From: Chlorops oryzae | Taxonomy: Eukaryota > Arthropoda > Insecta > Diptera > Chloropidae | Reading direction: 5' to 3' | Length of the DNA stretch: 64,000 nt | Assembly: GCA_020466095.1 (NCBI GenBank) | Contig: CM035808.1 | Span: forward strand, 78,803,863-78,867,862 | Part shown: in pieces, positions 1-10,403 of the stretch | How the letters are laid out: each line of letters starts with the position of its first letter | Numbering within the stretch: position 1 is the stretch's first letter | Program-made: the position numbers and the translations under genes | The notes under the pieces: model-generated | Told to the model about the DNA's origin: nothing | Databases searched by the model: none | What the model saw: only the letters and a program-made list of their open reading frames with translations

Positions 1-356
1 ATATTGTAAGATCAGCAATATTGATCTATAAAAACGGAGCTTCGACGAGTGGAAGCGCAGACTCAATCTGAGACTCAACGAGACTTCTTCTGCGAGCGTA
101 CTCACCCACGGGCCACGACGTCGGAAGCATAGGGAAGTTTCAAGTTAGGATAAGTAATTCTGTTTAGACCTAAGGATTCAAACCTTAAATAAAAGGATTA
201 AACCTTAGATAAAATCTTTTATTTAAAAGGAAATATAGGAACTATTATACGCTCGACACTGTCTGAGCGCTTGGTTTCCTATATCTCAGCATTGGAATAA
301 AGGAACGTTTATACGCTCGACCCCGTCTGAGCGCTTCACTTCCTTAGATCCCAACA
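1..356 (+). repeat. Partial LTR of a gypsy-type retrotransposon
   Basis: This stretch aligns in patches with 8848-9165, the 3' half of the split LTR: shared blocks include AAAACGGAGCTT, CACGACG, TAGACCTA, a TCTTTTATTTA block and GGAATATAGGA. It has AATAAA-type signals and ends in CCCAACA at about 356. It contains a short tandem duplication at about 238-283 and 300-346, each unit carrying TATACGCTCGAC and GTCTGAGCGCTT. No primer-binding site is evident after it, so it may be a solo or truncated LTR. From 357 to about 515 I see nothing recognisable. Confidence 0.5.
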
Positions 357-514
357 CCCGATTTAAGGTCAAAATATGCGCGGTTTTGTTTCGATAACGG
401 TTGCAATTTTAAAGGTAATTTTCATTATGCCTCTCTCATAAGAAGCCCTCGTTCCTATTAGAAAAAAAATTGAGACAGCGAATTTCAAGAAGCCTCTCTT
501 GAAGCGAATGTTTC

Positions 515-1395
515 ACCAGCAAAAATTTTCGCCATGGACAGGAACAGAATGGTAATCACTTGGAGCCAGGTCCCGGACTATAAGGTGGATTCAGAAGAAC
601 CTCCCAACCAAACTCCCGGAGCTTCTGGCGAGTCACTATCGATGTGTGTGGCCTGGCGTTGTCCTGATGGAACACAATTCCTCTCCTATTGGCCAAAGCT
701 GGCCGCTTATGGGCGATTGCTTCCTTCAGACGGTCCAAATTGTTGATAGTAGAGTTCCGAGTTAAGAGTTTTGCCGTATGGGAGCAGCTCATAGTAGATA
801 ATTCCTTGCCAATCCCACCAAACACACAGCAAAACCTTCCTGGCCGTCAATCCTGGCTTGGCCACCGTTTCCGCCGGTTCACCGTGTTTCGACCACGACC
901 GTTTTCGCTTGACGTTGTCGTAAGTGACCCACTTTTCATCACCAGTCACCAACCGCTTCAGGAATGGGTCGATTTTGTTGCGGTTCAGCAGCGATTCGCA
1001 GATGGAAATTCGCTCTATGAGGTTTTTTTGCGTTAACTCGTGTGGCACCCATACATCGAGCTTCTTTGTGTATCCAGCCTTATTCAAATGGTTCCAAACG
1101 GTTTTTGTGCAATCTTTAGCTCTTTTGCAATCGAAACAGTGCTAACATGACGGTCGGACTCGATCATTTCCATGATTTTATCGGTATTTTCGACAATTGG
1201 CCTTCCAGTGCGTGGTGCATCCTTGACATCGAAGTTACCGGAACGGAATCGACGAAACCAAAATTGCGCATGATTGGCTGTTACAGTATCAGGTCCATAA
1301 ACGCTATTCACATTTTCAGCCGCCTGGCTTGCGTTTTCTCCCTTATCGAAGAAAAACTGTAAAATGTAGCGAATTTTCGCTTTGCTGATGTCCAT
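515..1395 (-). pseudogene. mariner transposase, frameshifted
   Basis: This is a cut-and-paste transposase of the Tc1/mariner superfamily, with an N-terminal paired-type DNA-binding region and a D,D34D catalytic domain. The likely start is the Met beginning MDISKAKIRY at 1395. Visible family motifs are WVPHELT, TGDEKWVTYDN (first Asp) and HQDNARPHT (second Asp). The third-Asp block (PDLAPSDYH type) is readable only after a shift near 578. Two more frameshifts lie near 1095 (A-rich run) and 745. Full length would be about 345 residues; the C-terminus fades into stops near 515. I could not define terminal inverted repeats. It is a dead copy, with family assignment very secure. Confidence 0.93.
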
Positions 1396-1569
1396 CTTTG
1401 ACAAGCTCTCAAACAAAACTGAATCAATCAATCAAAAAAGTGTCAGAAAAGCTTTTTTAGTAGGAACTGTCATCTTTCTAATGCCCCCTAGCGGAACACG
1501 ATCGGACTTATACAACGCGAGATGCAGATAAATAACGCCATCTATTGGAAAAATAATGGATTTCTTTTT

Positions 1570-2060
1570 ACTACGCCTAATATTACATGTAATTATTGCG
1601 GAAAAGAAGGGCATTGGGAATTTAATGTTTTGGCCGGCTTAGAAATCTATTTTGCAATATATGCCCAATGAAAGGCCACGAAAGTATCATATTTGAAAAA
1701 AGAGGCAAAATGAATAAAATATTTAAGATATTCAGACCCTGAATAGAGCACCGCTTAGAAGAGACTCGATTCAAAATTAGACAGACAATTTTAATCACAA
1801 CCAGTCCTTCTATCATCAATTTTACCGCAATAGTGGGTCGAATAGTTTCATAAAAAATTTCCCTGAAAATATCCGCACTGACAATCAGTGCTACAAATGC
1901 TCTCCATTTGGGCATACAGCAAGATTTTGTAAGGCGCAGCAGCAAGGGGATAGTAGTTAGGGAAACTCCCAGTGGTCCGTTCAAGGCCAAAAAACGGAAT
2001 GCCACAGTAAAATTCAAAGTTCAAAGACCACACCGAGTTCAAAGTAACGAGAATGTAAAA
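1570..2060 (+). pseudogene. Relic of a retroelement gag/ORF1 with CCHC knuckles
   Basis: Two plus-strand zinc-knuckle remnants are visible. One at about 1590-1620 reads CNYCGKEGHW but lacks the final Cys. The other at about 1888-1932 reads CYKCSPFGHTARFC, a complete C-x2-C-x4-H-x4-C motif, followed by a Gln-rich stretch and stops. CCHC knuckles of this type occur in LINE ORF1 and LTR-element Gag nucleocapsid regions that bind RNA. The remainder is too decayed to place in a family. Confidence 0.5.
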
Positions 2061-3474
2061 AGGAATAACGAAAAATAAAGAAAAATAAAGAAAAACCAAT
2101 AAATTTACAAGAATTAGATAAAAATAAAAATATTTTGATGAGTTAGATGAAAATTATATTTGCAGAAAGTCAAGCAATATAGTCAGAGAAAGGAAATTTC
2201 GTTAACTAATAAAAGTCTGAGGAAGAAAAAGGACTGTTTTAATGACAAAACGTCGTGTGTTTTATCGAAGGTGAAGATTTAGTATGAGAAAACGAATATC
2301 AAGAAGATATTGTCAGAAAAAATAGGTGCATTGTCAAAAATAGAGAAGAGGCAAGAGGAGGATTTAATAGGCAGATATTTATATATTAGAGAGCAGTAAT
2401 AACATATAATATTTAAGAAAAAGAAGGAAAGCAAAACAGAAAAGTTTACGGTTCAAGCCTTTGAAGCTTGAGTAGTTGCAATTTGTGCCAAAATATATTT
2501 AGGAGATGAAGGAGTTTATAAAAAGGAAATTATACCAGATTTGATAAGAAAATCGCCTAATATTATTGGAGGAAAAGGAGTTAAACCTATTTTTTACAGC
2601 ATTGAGGTTGAAGTCAGGTAGAGAAAAAGATTATAAACTCGACGAGGAAGTCGATAGAAATCTTTATGGTAGTTTAGTGAAAAAGAGAGATGATGCTTCA
2701 GTTAAAAAAGAAAGTTTCAAACACGTTTTTAAGACAACCCACTGAGTAGGGTTTACAATTCCGCAATAAAGGAACAAATCTTGAAATATATTTTAAGGTC
2801 TTAGATTCACGAATATTTTGAGCAAGTTGCGGAACACGTTTTGATTCAACTGAAATATTTGGAACTAAAAGCATTAATAGGCAGGAAATAAAATCAAAAG
2901 AAGCGATCTGTTAAATACTTCAAGGCATAAACTCAACGAAGACCGCATTATGACTTTTGAAAAAAAAAAACAGAACATTCCGAAAGCAAGAAAACGAAAA
3001 ACTAGGGAGTCGAGGACAGCAACTTGTATATTTTTTTGTATTTTGCTTAAGACAAGCTTACGTGGAAATAAAAATAGCCGGACCAGAATAACGAGAGGGA
3101 AGAATAACAACAAAAACGGAAAATAAATTGGTAAATAATAACAAGGATATACAGGGAATATACTTTGAATGTATAGGTATTTTGGCCATTATGAAACCAT
3201 TAAAAACTATTTCAGAAAGATAACTAAATAAAAAATTATAAAAATAAGTAAATAAAAGAAATGAAGAAAGTAATAGTTAAAAAGGTTACCTTTACTGAAT
3301 TAAAAAATAAAATTATGAATTAGAACTTAAATTTTTATATAAATAAAGAGTAAAACAGACACAAAAAAAAGTACCTTAAAAATATTGAAAAGTCAATAGA
3401 AAACAGAAAAAACCAAAAATGGAAACAATGTAAGAGTAAAAAAAAAATTATATTTATTTATTATATATATATAT
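2061..3474. other. A/G-rich unassigned DNA
   Basis: This is strongly purine-rich on the plus strand, with many GAAA and AAATAAAG runs and no open frame that looks coding. It could be decayed retroelement sequence continuing from the CCHC relic, but nothing in it is diagnostic. Confidence 0.3.
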
Positions 3475-3937
3475 CAGCGTTGCCAGATGAATTTTCTTAA
3501 AAAGCGGGATTTTTTTAAAAATTTATCCAAAAAATGCGGGATTTCACAAGCAATTGCGGGACAAATTTAAATTTACTTTCGCGAGACAACAAATGTGGAA
3601 TTCCAACAAAAACCCCTTAACAAAGTATTAATTATGTATATTCAGAATTACTTTTTCTTTCTATGGCTTTATTGCTCGCATTCAAAGATTTTAAACATTT
3701 TGTTACGTTAGTAAATTATTTTTAAATTTCTTACATTTTGTTACATTAGTAGATTATTTCAAATTTATTTGTAATTTTCTGACCCTTTCACCGAAACTAA
3801 GATTTCTTTTTTATCTTTAACAAACTAAAAGTTAGTTTCCATATATTTGAAAAAAAAGCGGGATTTTTCATGTCCCGGCGGGACATTATAATTTTAGGCC
3901 AAAAAGCATCCCGCAAAATGCTGGACGTCTGGCAACG

Positions 3938-3940
<3 letters not shown>
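3475..3940. mobile_element. hAT-type MITE in a TA microsatellite
   Basis: It starts CAGCGTTGCCAGA and ends TCTGGCAACGCTG, perfect 13-bp terminal inverted repeats of the CAG...CTG form typical of hAT elements. Internal AAAGCGGGATTTTT and GCATCCCGC segments are subterminal repeats. Both flanks are ATATATAT, compatible with the 8-bp duplication expected of hAT although the flanking TA repeat makes this uninformative. At 466 bp with no coding capacity it is a non-autonomous element. Confidence 0.85.

Positions 3941-3987
<47 letters not shown>
3941..3987. repeat. (TA)n microsatellite
   Basis: A pure TA run continues the flank of the hAT-type MITE and also precedes it. It is the insertion site for both the MITE and the Tc1-like remnant that follows. 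Confidence 0.95.
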
Positions 3988-3990
<3 letters not shown>

Positions 3991-4450
3991 TCGTGTTCGA
4001 GATAATAAGAACAAACATTATAAGATTGCAAACAGGCTCATCAGACTTTCCAAATGACTTTTAAAAATATTTCTTTATTTCTTATAAACAGTCTCAGATA
4101 TTGGGCTCATAAAAATGAAAGTTACGACAGTCTGGAAAGTCTAACTTTTTTTTAGGAGCAACGTTAGCGCTTGAAGTCAAAAACTGCCTGTTCGAAAAAA
4201 TAAGAACAACTCCAAAATTGTAAAGATGTGGTTTTGAAAACAAGCAGTGAATATTGGCAATTCCTTAGAAGTGCAGTTGGCATAGTTTTCAGTTGCTATT
4301 GTTATAAAATAATTGTGATCTTAACTGAACAATGAGATGAAGCAAAAATTGTAGACCTGAGCTTAGAAAATCCATCAAAAAACTGCTCGATAAACGGAAA
4401 ACATTTGATATTATTAGGGAGACTCTCGTCATTTCTAATGGGATGATGAA
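3988..4450 (+). pseudogene. Tc1-like element, 5' remnant
   Basis: The remnant starts with CAGTCGTGTTCGAGATAATA directly after a TA. A related block, CTGTTCGAAAAAATAAGAAC, recurs at about 4190, giving the IR/DR layout of some Tc1 elements. At 4352-4447 a plus-strand frame encodes a helix-turn-helix piece containing KKLLDKRKTFDIIRETL and ISNGM, as in the N-terminus of Tc1 transposases. The catalytic domain is absent because a mini-me-type repeat takes over at about 4455. Confidence 0.7.
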
Positions 4451-4454
4451 AGAG

Positions 4455-4897
4455 TCAGATTTTTAAGCAGTTTTGGGATTTTTGTGGCAGACCCTAGTCC
4501 TGGGGGTACCCTTAATAATGGACCGATCAAGAAAATTTTTTGGAAGGATGTTTATGGCTACAAAGGAAGCATAAGTGCCAAATTTCGGGTGTAGGAGACA
4601 ATTTTCGAAAAACGCCCTTCAGCCACGCCCACTTTTCCATTATATCAAGTTTCATCAAAATGTCTTGAAATCTTCGATCTTAGAGATCGAGATAGCTCAG
4701 CTCCTTCGATAAGATAACTGCATACAGACAGACAGACGGACAGACAGACGGACATTTCTAAATCGAATCTCTTGGTGACGCTGATCATTTCAAAATATAT
4801 TATTTTTCGTTTTTCTCTACTGGTTCTGGGTGTTACACACAACCACACAAACGCAATATACCCTCGACACAGAGTGTGTCGGGTATAAAAACAACAA
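4455..4897 (-). repeat. mini-me-type dipteran repeat, copy 1
   Basis: Read on the minus strand it begins TTTTATACCCGACACACTCT, followed by the GTCGAGGGTATATTGCG block. It contains a GACA/GACG tetranucleotide tract (about 4727-4757, GTCY on the other strand) and the 'acgcccacttttcc' block shared with the copies at 9232, 25165 and 41678. A TA or GTCY proto-microsatellite is the hallmark of mini-me elements in Diptera. The repeat does not code for protein. Confidence 0.65.
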
Positions 4898-6895
4898 ATT
4901 CGCTTCAGCGCAGAGTCGGAAATGATATTGAGAAGAGCAAAATTTAAAATGAATCAACGACTACATGGAAAAGTGTTATCAATAATAAAACCATTGAGGC
5001 AGCTAAAACATGCTATCATGTAATCATCCAAACTCCGAGTTTTCGATCATCGCGACAGTCCCGACTTCTTTAACGGGGGAGGGATGTTGTGAATCGCGAT
5101 TCGACTCAAACATTTCCCATTACCTGTCCCCTATTTTCTACGCCACTGAACAAGCAAAGCAACAGCTAGTCAACATTACACAAGAGATCAATATCACAAG
5201 CGTCCGCACAATGAACGAGCTTAATATCAACAACAACAACAAAACTAAGTATCAGAACGGTGACCAAGGAATGATCGACTCAGCAGAACGATTGGCAAAA
5301 GTAAGCAGCATAAAAGTCAACACACCAGCAATGCAATTCGGCACTTTAAAGTGGGTCGACAAATATGAAGCAAAGCAGAGACTGACCTACGGTAACAAAA
5401 AAAGAACAGAGCAACTGAACAAAGAGCATAACATCGATGGGTTGCTGAGAAACCACCAAATCAGCACTATGTTTCTTAGAGGTGACATAGTGTTGTATGG
5501 AGATTCTTAGTAACAAGTTTTCGATACGCTGTGACCTCTTATTTTGTGAGGTTTGGCATAAAAATGCATGAGCCAAAAAATGGGGAGGGTGGGGTCTCGG
5601 CAAATGGCTCCTCATCGGGGTCAAAGATGGGTTAAAACGAGAAAAAATCCATGAAAAGCTTTATAACTGTCCCAGAGTCGCTCCTAGAGGGGTAAAATAT
5701 AACACCGACCTCCATTAATTTTCTCCCCCGAATATTTTCTCTGATCAAATATGCCACCTATCTCTCCTCCTTAAGGGGGATCCCATACAAAAAAAATATT
5801 TTTATAAATTTTCCCCCCACCGTCGTTACTAGCCCCAGAGTGCCCCTAGAGGAGTCAAATGTATGACCGACCCCCATCAACTTTGTCCCCCTAACATTTG
5901 TTTCCAACATACTGACACCCTATCTCCCCTCCTTAGGGGGTCACCCATACAAAATTACCTTAATTTTATCACAATTTCATACAAAATGGCTGTCACTACA
6001 GTCAAACCCCTCCTAGGGGGATGGAATATATAACCGACTCCCATTATTTTTTTACCCCAAACATTTTCTTCAAACATACCTACCCTCTATCTCCCCTCCT
6101 TAGGGGGGTCCTTATACAAAATTAGGGTTAAATTAAAGAAAAATGCCTCACGAACTTCAATCTATAATGTAGATGCCGTAGGAACAAGAACGAGCATGTT
6201 CAGTATGCATATTCGAAAAATCTACAAAATTACCTTTTAAACGAGCCTAATATGAAGAATATTGGATTCGTTTTGGTATGTTTTAACAATATGTTATAAT
6301 TATTACCTTTTTATAAAACTGAATTTTGGGTTCCATCCCCTAACTGGCCAAAGAATGACCCTAGCAGAAAAAAATAAATGTTCGATTCAAATGCCGCAAA
6401 CCTCAATCTATGACGAGTTTTTTGAAACTATAACCACTAAAATCGGTTAGTGGTTTCTATTCCTAAAATTAATTCAAAACAAATATTTTTTGAAACGCAC
6501 TATTCACTGTTTTCACGTTCGTGTCTTCAGTCTTTACATGCATCCAGACCGAGAGAGATATGCAAAGACCTAAGAAACGAACGTGAAAATAGTGAACAAT
6601 GCGTTTCAAAAAATATTTGTTTTGAATTAATTTTAAGAATAGAAACCACTAACCGATTTTAATGGTTATAGTCTCAAAGAACTCGTCATATATTGAGGTT
6701 TGCGGCATTTGAATCGAACATTTAGTTTTTTCTACTAGGGTCACTATTTGGCCAGTTAGGGGATGGAACCCAAAATTCAGTTTTATAAAAAGGTAATAAT
6801 TATAACATATTATTAAAACATACCAAAACGAATCCAATATTCTTCATATTAGGCTCGTTTAAAAGGTAATTTTGTAAATTTTACGAATATGCGTA

Positions 6896-8120
6896 CACTT
6901 GATCCTCGTTTTACGCGAATTTTTTTTATGCGGTTTTTTTCTACGCGGTGTTTTCAAAACATCCCCCGATTACTTTTTTTTTTTGTGCGATTGGTCTTTT
7001 TTGCGCGTATTTTCATAGATTAGTTTTTTCTTTTTGTTGTTCAAATACATTTTGTCCGCCATACATCTAACAGTGCTGGGAAAATGTATGGAAAGATGTT
7101 GTGGTACGCGAAGAAAATGATATCGATACTCTGTTTTCGTATGCCGATATCTTCCAATTGGCCAATCAAATTGGCGGAGAAGGATTTAGTAATATGTCTA
7201 TTGAAGACCCTAATGAGCTTTTTGAAAATGTCGTTATCGAAGATGAAGAAATTTTACAAGCAGTTGACGGAAACAATAATGAGCCTTCGGATAGCGACGA
7301 TGAAATTGACTGCTGTGATACTCCACCGTTCACAGCTTCAGTACTTCGACATGGTCTAGAAAAATCAAAAGAGCTTGAAGTTTTTTTTTCCAATAACGAT
7401 CCGGATGACGAGCGCTCAACAGCATTTTGTCGTAATCTTCAAGAATTAATTAGGGGTGTCATAGAATCCGATAGCTGACGGAATTGTAATTTTAGTCAAC
7501 TGCATTTTCATATATATCTGATAAAAAGCCGGATAAAATATGGTTCTGTGCAACTAAGAACCGATAATGGTTCCGAATCAAAACCAAAAACGACAAAATT
7601 TGTAAATTCTGTATGAAATTTTCGATCGGTTTTAATTCCGATTACGACAGTTATCGGATTCTGTGACACCCCTGAATGCAAGGCTATCGAGATGTGTATG
7701 ATAACCTAAAAGAAAATGCTACTCAGCGTTTAATAACTGATTACATTAAAAACTAAAAAATACAAATCAAACTTTGTATGATCTCTTTTTCATCTTGGAC
7801 TGAACCATTGTATTTTTTTTTTTTTAACACTGTAAAACAGCAAGAAGTACATATGTACATATTAAATATTGTTTTAAATACATTTGGATTCGGGATTTTT
7901 TTTTAAACATATCCAAAAGCGCGCATATTTTTTAAGGCACGAGGTAAGAAAATTGTATGTAAGTTTAGACTTTTTTGCGCGAAAAATATTTTTACGCGAT
8001 TTTTTTTACAATGTGGCCCCAATTAGCTGTTTTGTTTGAAAAGTTTACTTTTTTAACGCGGTTTTGTTTTACGCGTACTTTTTCTGGTCCCGTCAAACCG
8101 CGTAAAACGAGGATCAAGTG
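6896..8120 (+). mobile_element. pogo/Tigger-like element
   Basis: Terminal inverted repeats CACTTGATCCTCGTTTTACG (6896) and the complement (CGTAAAACGAGGATCAAGTG, to 8120) match the CCTCGTTTTA core of Tigger ends. A TA dinucleotide flanks each side (6894-6895 and 8121-8122), as expected for Tc1/mariner/pogo insertion. Removing it restores the palindrome of the host element. It is 1225 bp long and internally deleted, retaining only the transposase C-terminus. Confidence 0.85.
7071..7478 (+). pseudogene. pogo/Tigger transposase C-terminal fragment
   Basis: The frame is open from 7071, just after a stop, to the stop at 7476-7478. It reads QCWENVWKD, then an acidic region (PSDSDDEIDCCDTPP) and a helical tail containing VLRHGLEKSKELEVFFS. 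This acidic plus helical C-terminus is typical of pogo/Tigger-type DDE transposases after the catalytic core. The CENP-B-type HTH and DDE parts are missing, so the fragment cannot catalyse transposition. Its location between matched Tigger-type ends supports the assignment. Confidence 0.65.
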
Positions 8121-9231
8121 TACTGAACATGCTCGTTCTTGTTCCTACGGCATCTATATTATAGATTGAAGTTCGTGAGGCATTTTTCTTTAATTTAACC
8201 CTAATTTTGTATGGGGACCCCCCTAAGGAGGGGAGATAGAGGGTGGGTATGTTTGAAGAAAATAATTGGGGTAAAAAAATAATGGTGGTCGGTCATATAT
8301 ATCATCCCCTTAGGAGGGGTTTGACTGTAGTGACAGCCATTTTGTATGAAATTGTGGTAAAATTAAGGTAATTTTGTATGGGTGACCCCCTAAGGAGGGG
8401 AGATAGGGTAACAGTATGTTGGAAACAAATGTTAGGGGGACAAAGTTGATGGGGGTCGGTCATACATTTGACTCCTCTAGGGGCACTCTGGGGCTAGTTA
8501 CGACGGTGGGGGGAAAAATTTATAAAAATATTTTTTGTTTGTATGGTAGCCCCCTTAAGGAGGAGAGATAGGTGGCATATTTGTTCAGAGAAAATATTCG
8601 GGGGAGAAAAATAATGGGGGTCGGTGTTATATTTTACCCCTCTAGGAGCGACTCTGGGACAGTTATAAAGCTTTTCATGGTTTTTTTCTCGTTTTAACCC
8701 ATCTTTGACCCCGATGAGGAGCCATTTGCCGACACCCCACCCTCCCCATTTTTTGGCTCATGCATTTTTATACCTAACCTCACAAAGAAAGAGGTTACAG
8801 CGTATCTAAATCGAAAAGTCGTGCACTATGCCACCCCTAATGTTCCTATTAAAACGGAGCTTGAATCCATGGAAAGGCAGATTATTCTTAACGTTATTCC
8901 TGAAGAATCTCAGCTCTATCGCAATTACTACCCAGGAGCCACGACGAATAGAGTTAAATAGTTAGAATGAGGCAGTTTTCGAGTGATTAAAAGGAGCTAA
9001 GATTAACATGAAACCTGTGTAGACCTACGGATTTATATTTATTAAATAAAAAGATTGTAAACTGTCAATCTCATCTTTTATTTATAAACGGAATATAGGA
9101 TTGTATGACGTGCGTACCTACCAAAGTGCCACGGCGTCATACCATTTAATCGCCGTTTCCAAACATAATTGGCACAGCTGGTATTGGACTGACTTTCAGT
9201 CGGATCGAACTCAGATCTTTTAGTTTTTATA

Positions 9232-10125
9232 CACAGCGTAAGCGGGGTATATTAGTTTTGTGCGAATCTGGTAACAGGTAGAATTAAGCTCCGGAGATAT
9301 AGACAAATATATTTATATAACATATAAATGATCAGGATCAAAAACTGAATCGATCTAGACATGTCCGTCTGTCCGTCCGTCCGTGGCCGGATCTCCTTCG
9401 AAACGGCTGAACCAATTAAGTCGAAATTTGGTACCCATGTATATCGGAGTTCGACTATGATCCTAAGTAAAACTGGGAGACATCCGCCCACTGCCACTCC
9501 CACAAATGAATTTATTGTGTTTTCAGTAAATTGCTTGTAACTTGCGAACCACTCAACACATTCCATTGATATTTAGTGTGCTGGTTAACTACAAAAAGGG
9601 ACATATCCTGAAAAAATGGACGCCGCCCTCCTCGAGCCACGCCCACAAATAAGGATTTCTCGTAACTTGTGAAGTAAAAGACGTAGACGCTTCAAATTCG
9701 CAACATAGGTTGACAAAGGCAAATGAAAGGTGTAGGAAAAAATTTTATGAGGCCCGCCCACAGCCACGCCCACAAATGATGATTTTTCGTAACTTCCGAA
9801 GTAAAAGGCGTAGAAGCTTCAAAGTCGCAACATAGGTTGAACAGGGCAAATAAAAGGTGTAGGAAAAAAATTTATGTGGCTCGCCCACTGCCACGCCCAA
9901 AAATGAAGATTTTTCGTAACTCCTGAAGTAAAAGTCGTAGAAGCTTCAAATTCGCAACATAGGTTCATCAAGGCGAATGAAAGGTGTAGGGAAATATTTT
10001 ATGTGGCCCGCCCACTCCCACGCCCACAAATAGAGAAGCAAAACATAGTGCGCCAATAATGTCGGGACGCTGGGTATTTCAAAGTCGGGCTTGACCGACT
10101 TTAGCTTTCTTACTTGTTTTAATTA
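9232..10125 (+). repeat. mini-me-type repeat with internal tandem array, copy 2
   Basis: It begins near a TATACACAGCG/GGGGTATATT block. A (GTCY)n tract (GTCCGTCTGTCCGTCCGTCC) lies at about 9362-9384. It ends with the hairpin GTCGGGCTTGACCGACT followed by CTTACTTGTTTT, an ending shared with 23345 and 42500. Between 9640 and 10030 a unit of about 125 bp is repeated three times (GCCCGCCCACNGCCACGCCC and TCGCAACATAGGTTGA in each). It is non-coding. Confidence 0.65.
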
Positions 10126-10403
10126 TTGATCGTCACGGTTTGACTTGTGACGCTATTCAGCTAATTGGCACTGTGACAGTAAGTTATTACCGAACTTGCA
10201 GAAAAGCTCGTTAAATTGAACTGCAATAAAGATTATAATTTTTAAGCAAAGTTTACATCGACAAGGTTCGCTTGCCAATATAGCTGAGCAAAAAAGCTTG
10301 AAAGAAAATTGAAATCTTATTTCAAAAGTTTACAAATATAATCGGCTACGAAAAAAAATCGCCTTGAATTGGGGCTGTGACAGTCTTAAAAAGTAATTAT
10401 TTA
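10126..10403. other. No gene seen
   Basis: This is AT-rich sequence between the mini-me repeat and the LINE 3' end. It contains two 'CTGTGACAGT' blocks (about 10170 and 10375) but no supported feature. It may be the LINE 3' region. Confidence 0.3.

Larger units (their letters stand above)
5477..8839. mobile_element. 2.1-kb palindromic foldback element, copy A1
   Basis: The ends TAGAGGTGACATAGTG (5477) and the complement of TAGGGGTGGCATAGTGC (to 8839) are inverted repeats. The 8-bp flanks are ATGTTTCT (5469-5476) and ATGTTCCT (8840-8847), a 7/8 match read here as a target duplication. Without the internal pogo copy (6896-8120) the element is an almost loop-free palindrome with arms of about 1.07 kb meeting near 6545. 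Each arm holds about three iterations of a roughly 165-bp unit with CCCCTAGAGGAGTCAAATG, GACCGACCCCCATTA and CTATCTCCCCTCCTTAAGGG. The 8-bp duplication would suit a P- or hAT-type mobiliser; none is encoded here. Confidence 0.8.
5085..9165 (+). repeat. Gypsy-type LTR split by a palindromic element
   Basis: A polypurine tract (GGGGGAGGGA, 5075-5084) is followed by TGTTGTGAATCG, a typical internal/3'-LTR border. The LTR resumes at 8848 and ends AAACA at 9165. It is followed, after TAAT, by TGGCACAGCTGGTATT (9170-9185), which resembles the primer site next to the LTR at 19337-20342. Net length without the inserted element and its target duplication is about 710 bp. A polyadenylation-type AATAAA lies in 9040-9090. 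Having a polypurine tract on one side and a primer site on the other suggests a tandem or LTR-sharing pair of elements. Confidence 0.65.

Noticed and set aside
1622..2099. Hydrophobic minus-strand frames overlapping the CCHC relic
   Set aside because: The plus strand carries the recognisable CCHC knuckle; the minus frames are its A/G-rich complement and have no supporting motif.
3797..4018. A frame with a run of alternating Ile-Tyr
   Set aside because: It is translation of the TA microsatellite next to the hAT MITE.
5010..5510. A 166-codon open frame on the plus strand
   Set aside because: It crosses a polypurine tract and LTR border at 5085 and runs into an inserted palindrome at 5477. It has no domain and is explained as LTR sequence.
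5670..6130. Spaced, near-regular repeats that could suggest an array such as CRISPR
   Set aside because: They are three diverged units of about 165 bp within a transposon arm, mirrored in the other arm; the host is a fly and repeats and spacers do not have CRISPR form.
6262..6837. Two mirror 62-codon frames (MDSFWYVL...) in copy A1
   Set aside because: They lie on opposite arms of the palindrome and are the same DNA read twice; no protein features.
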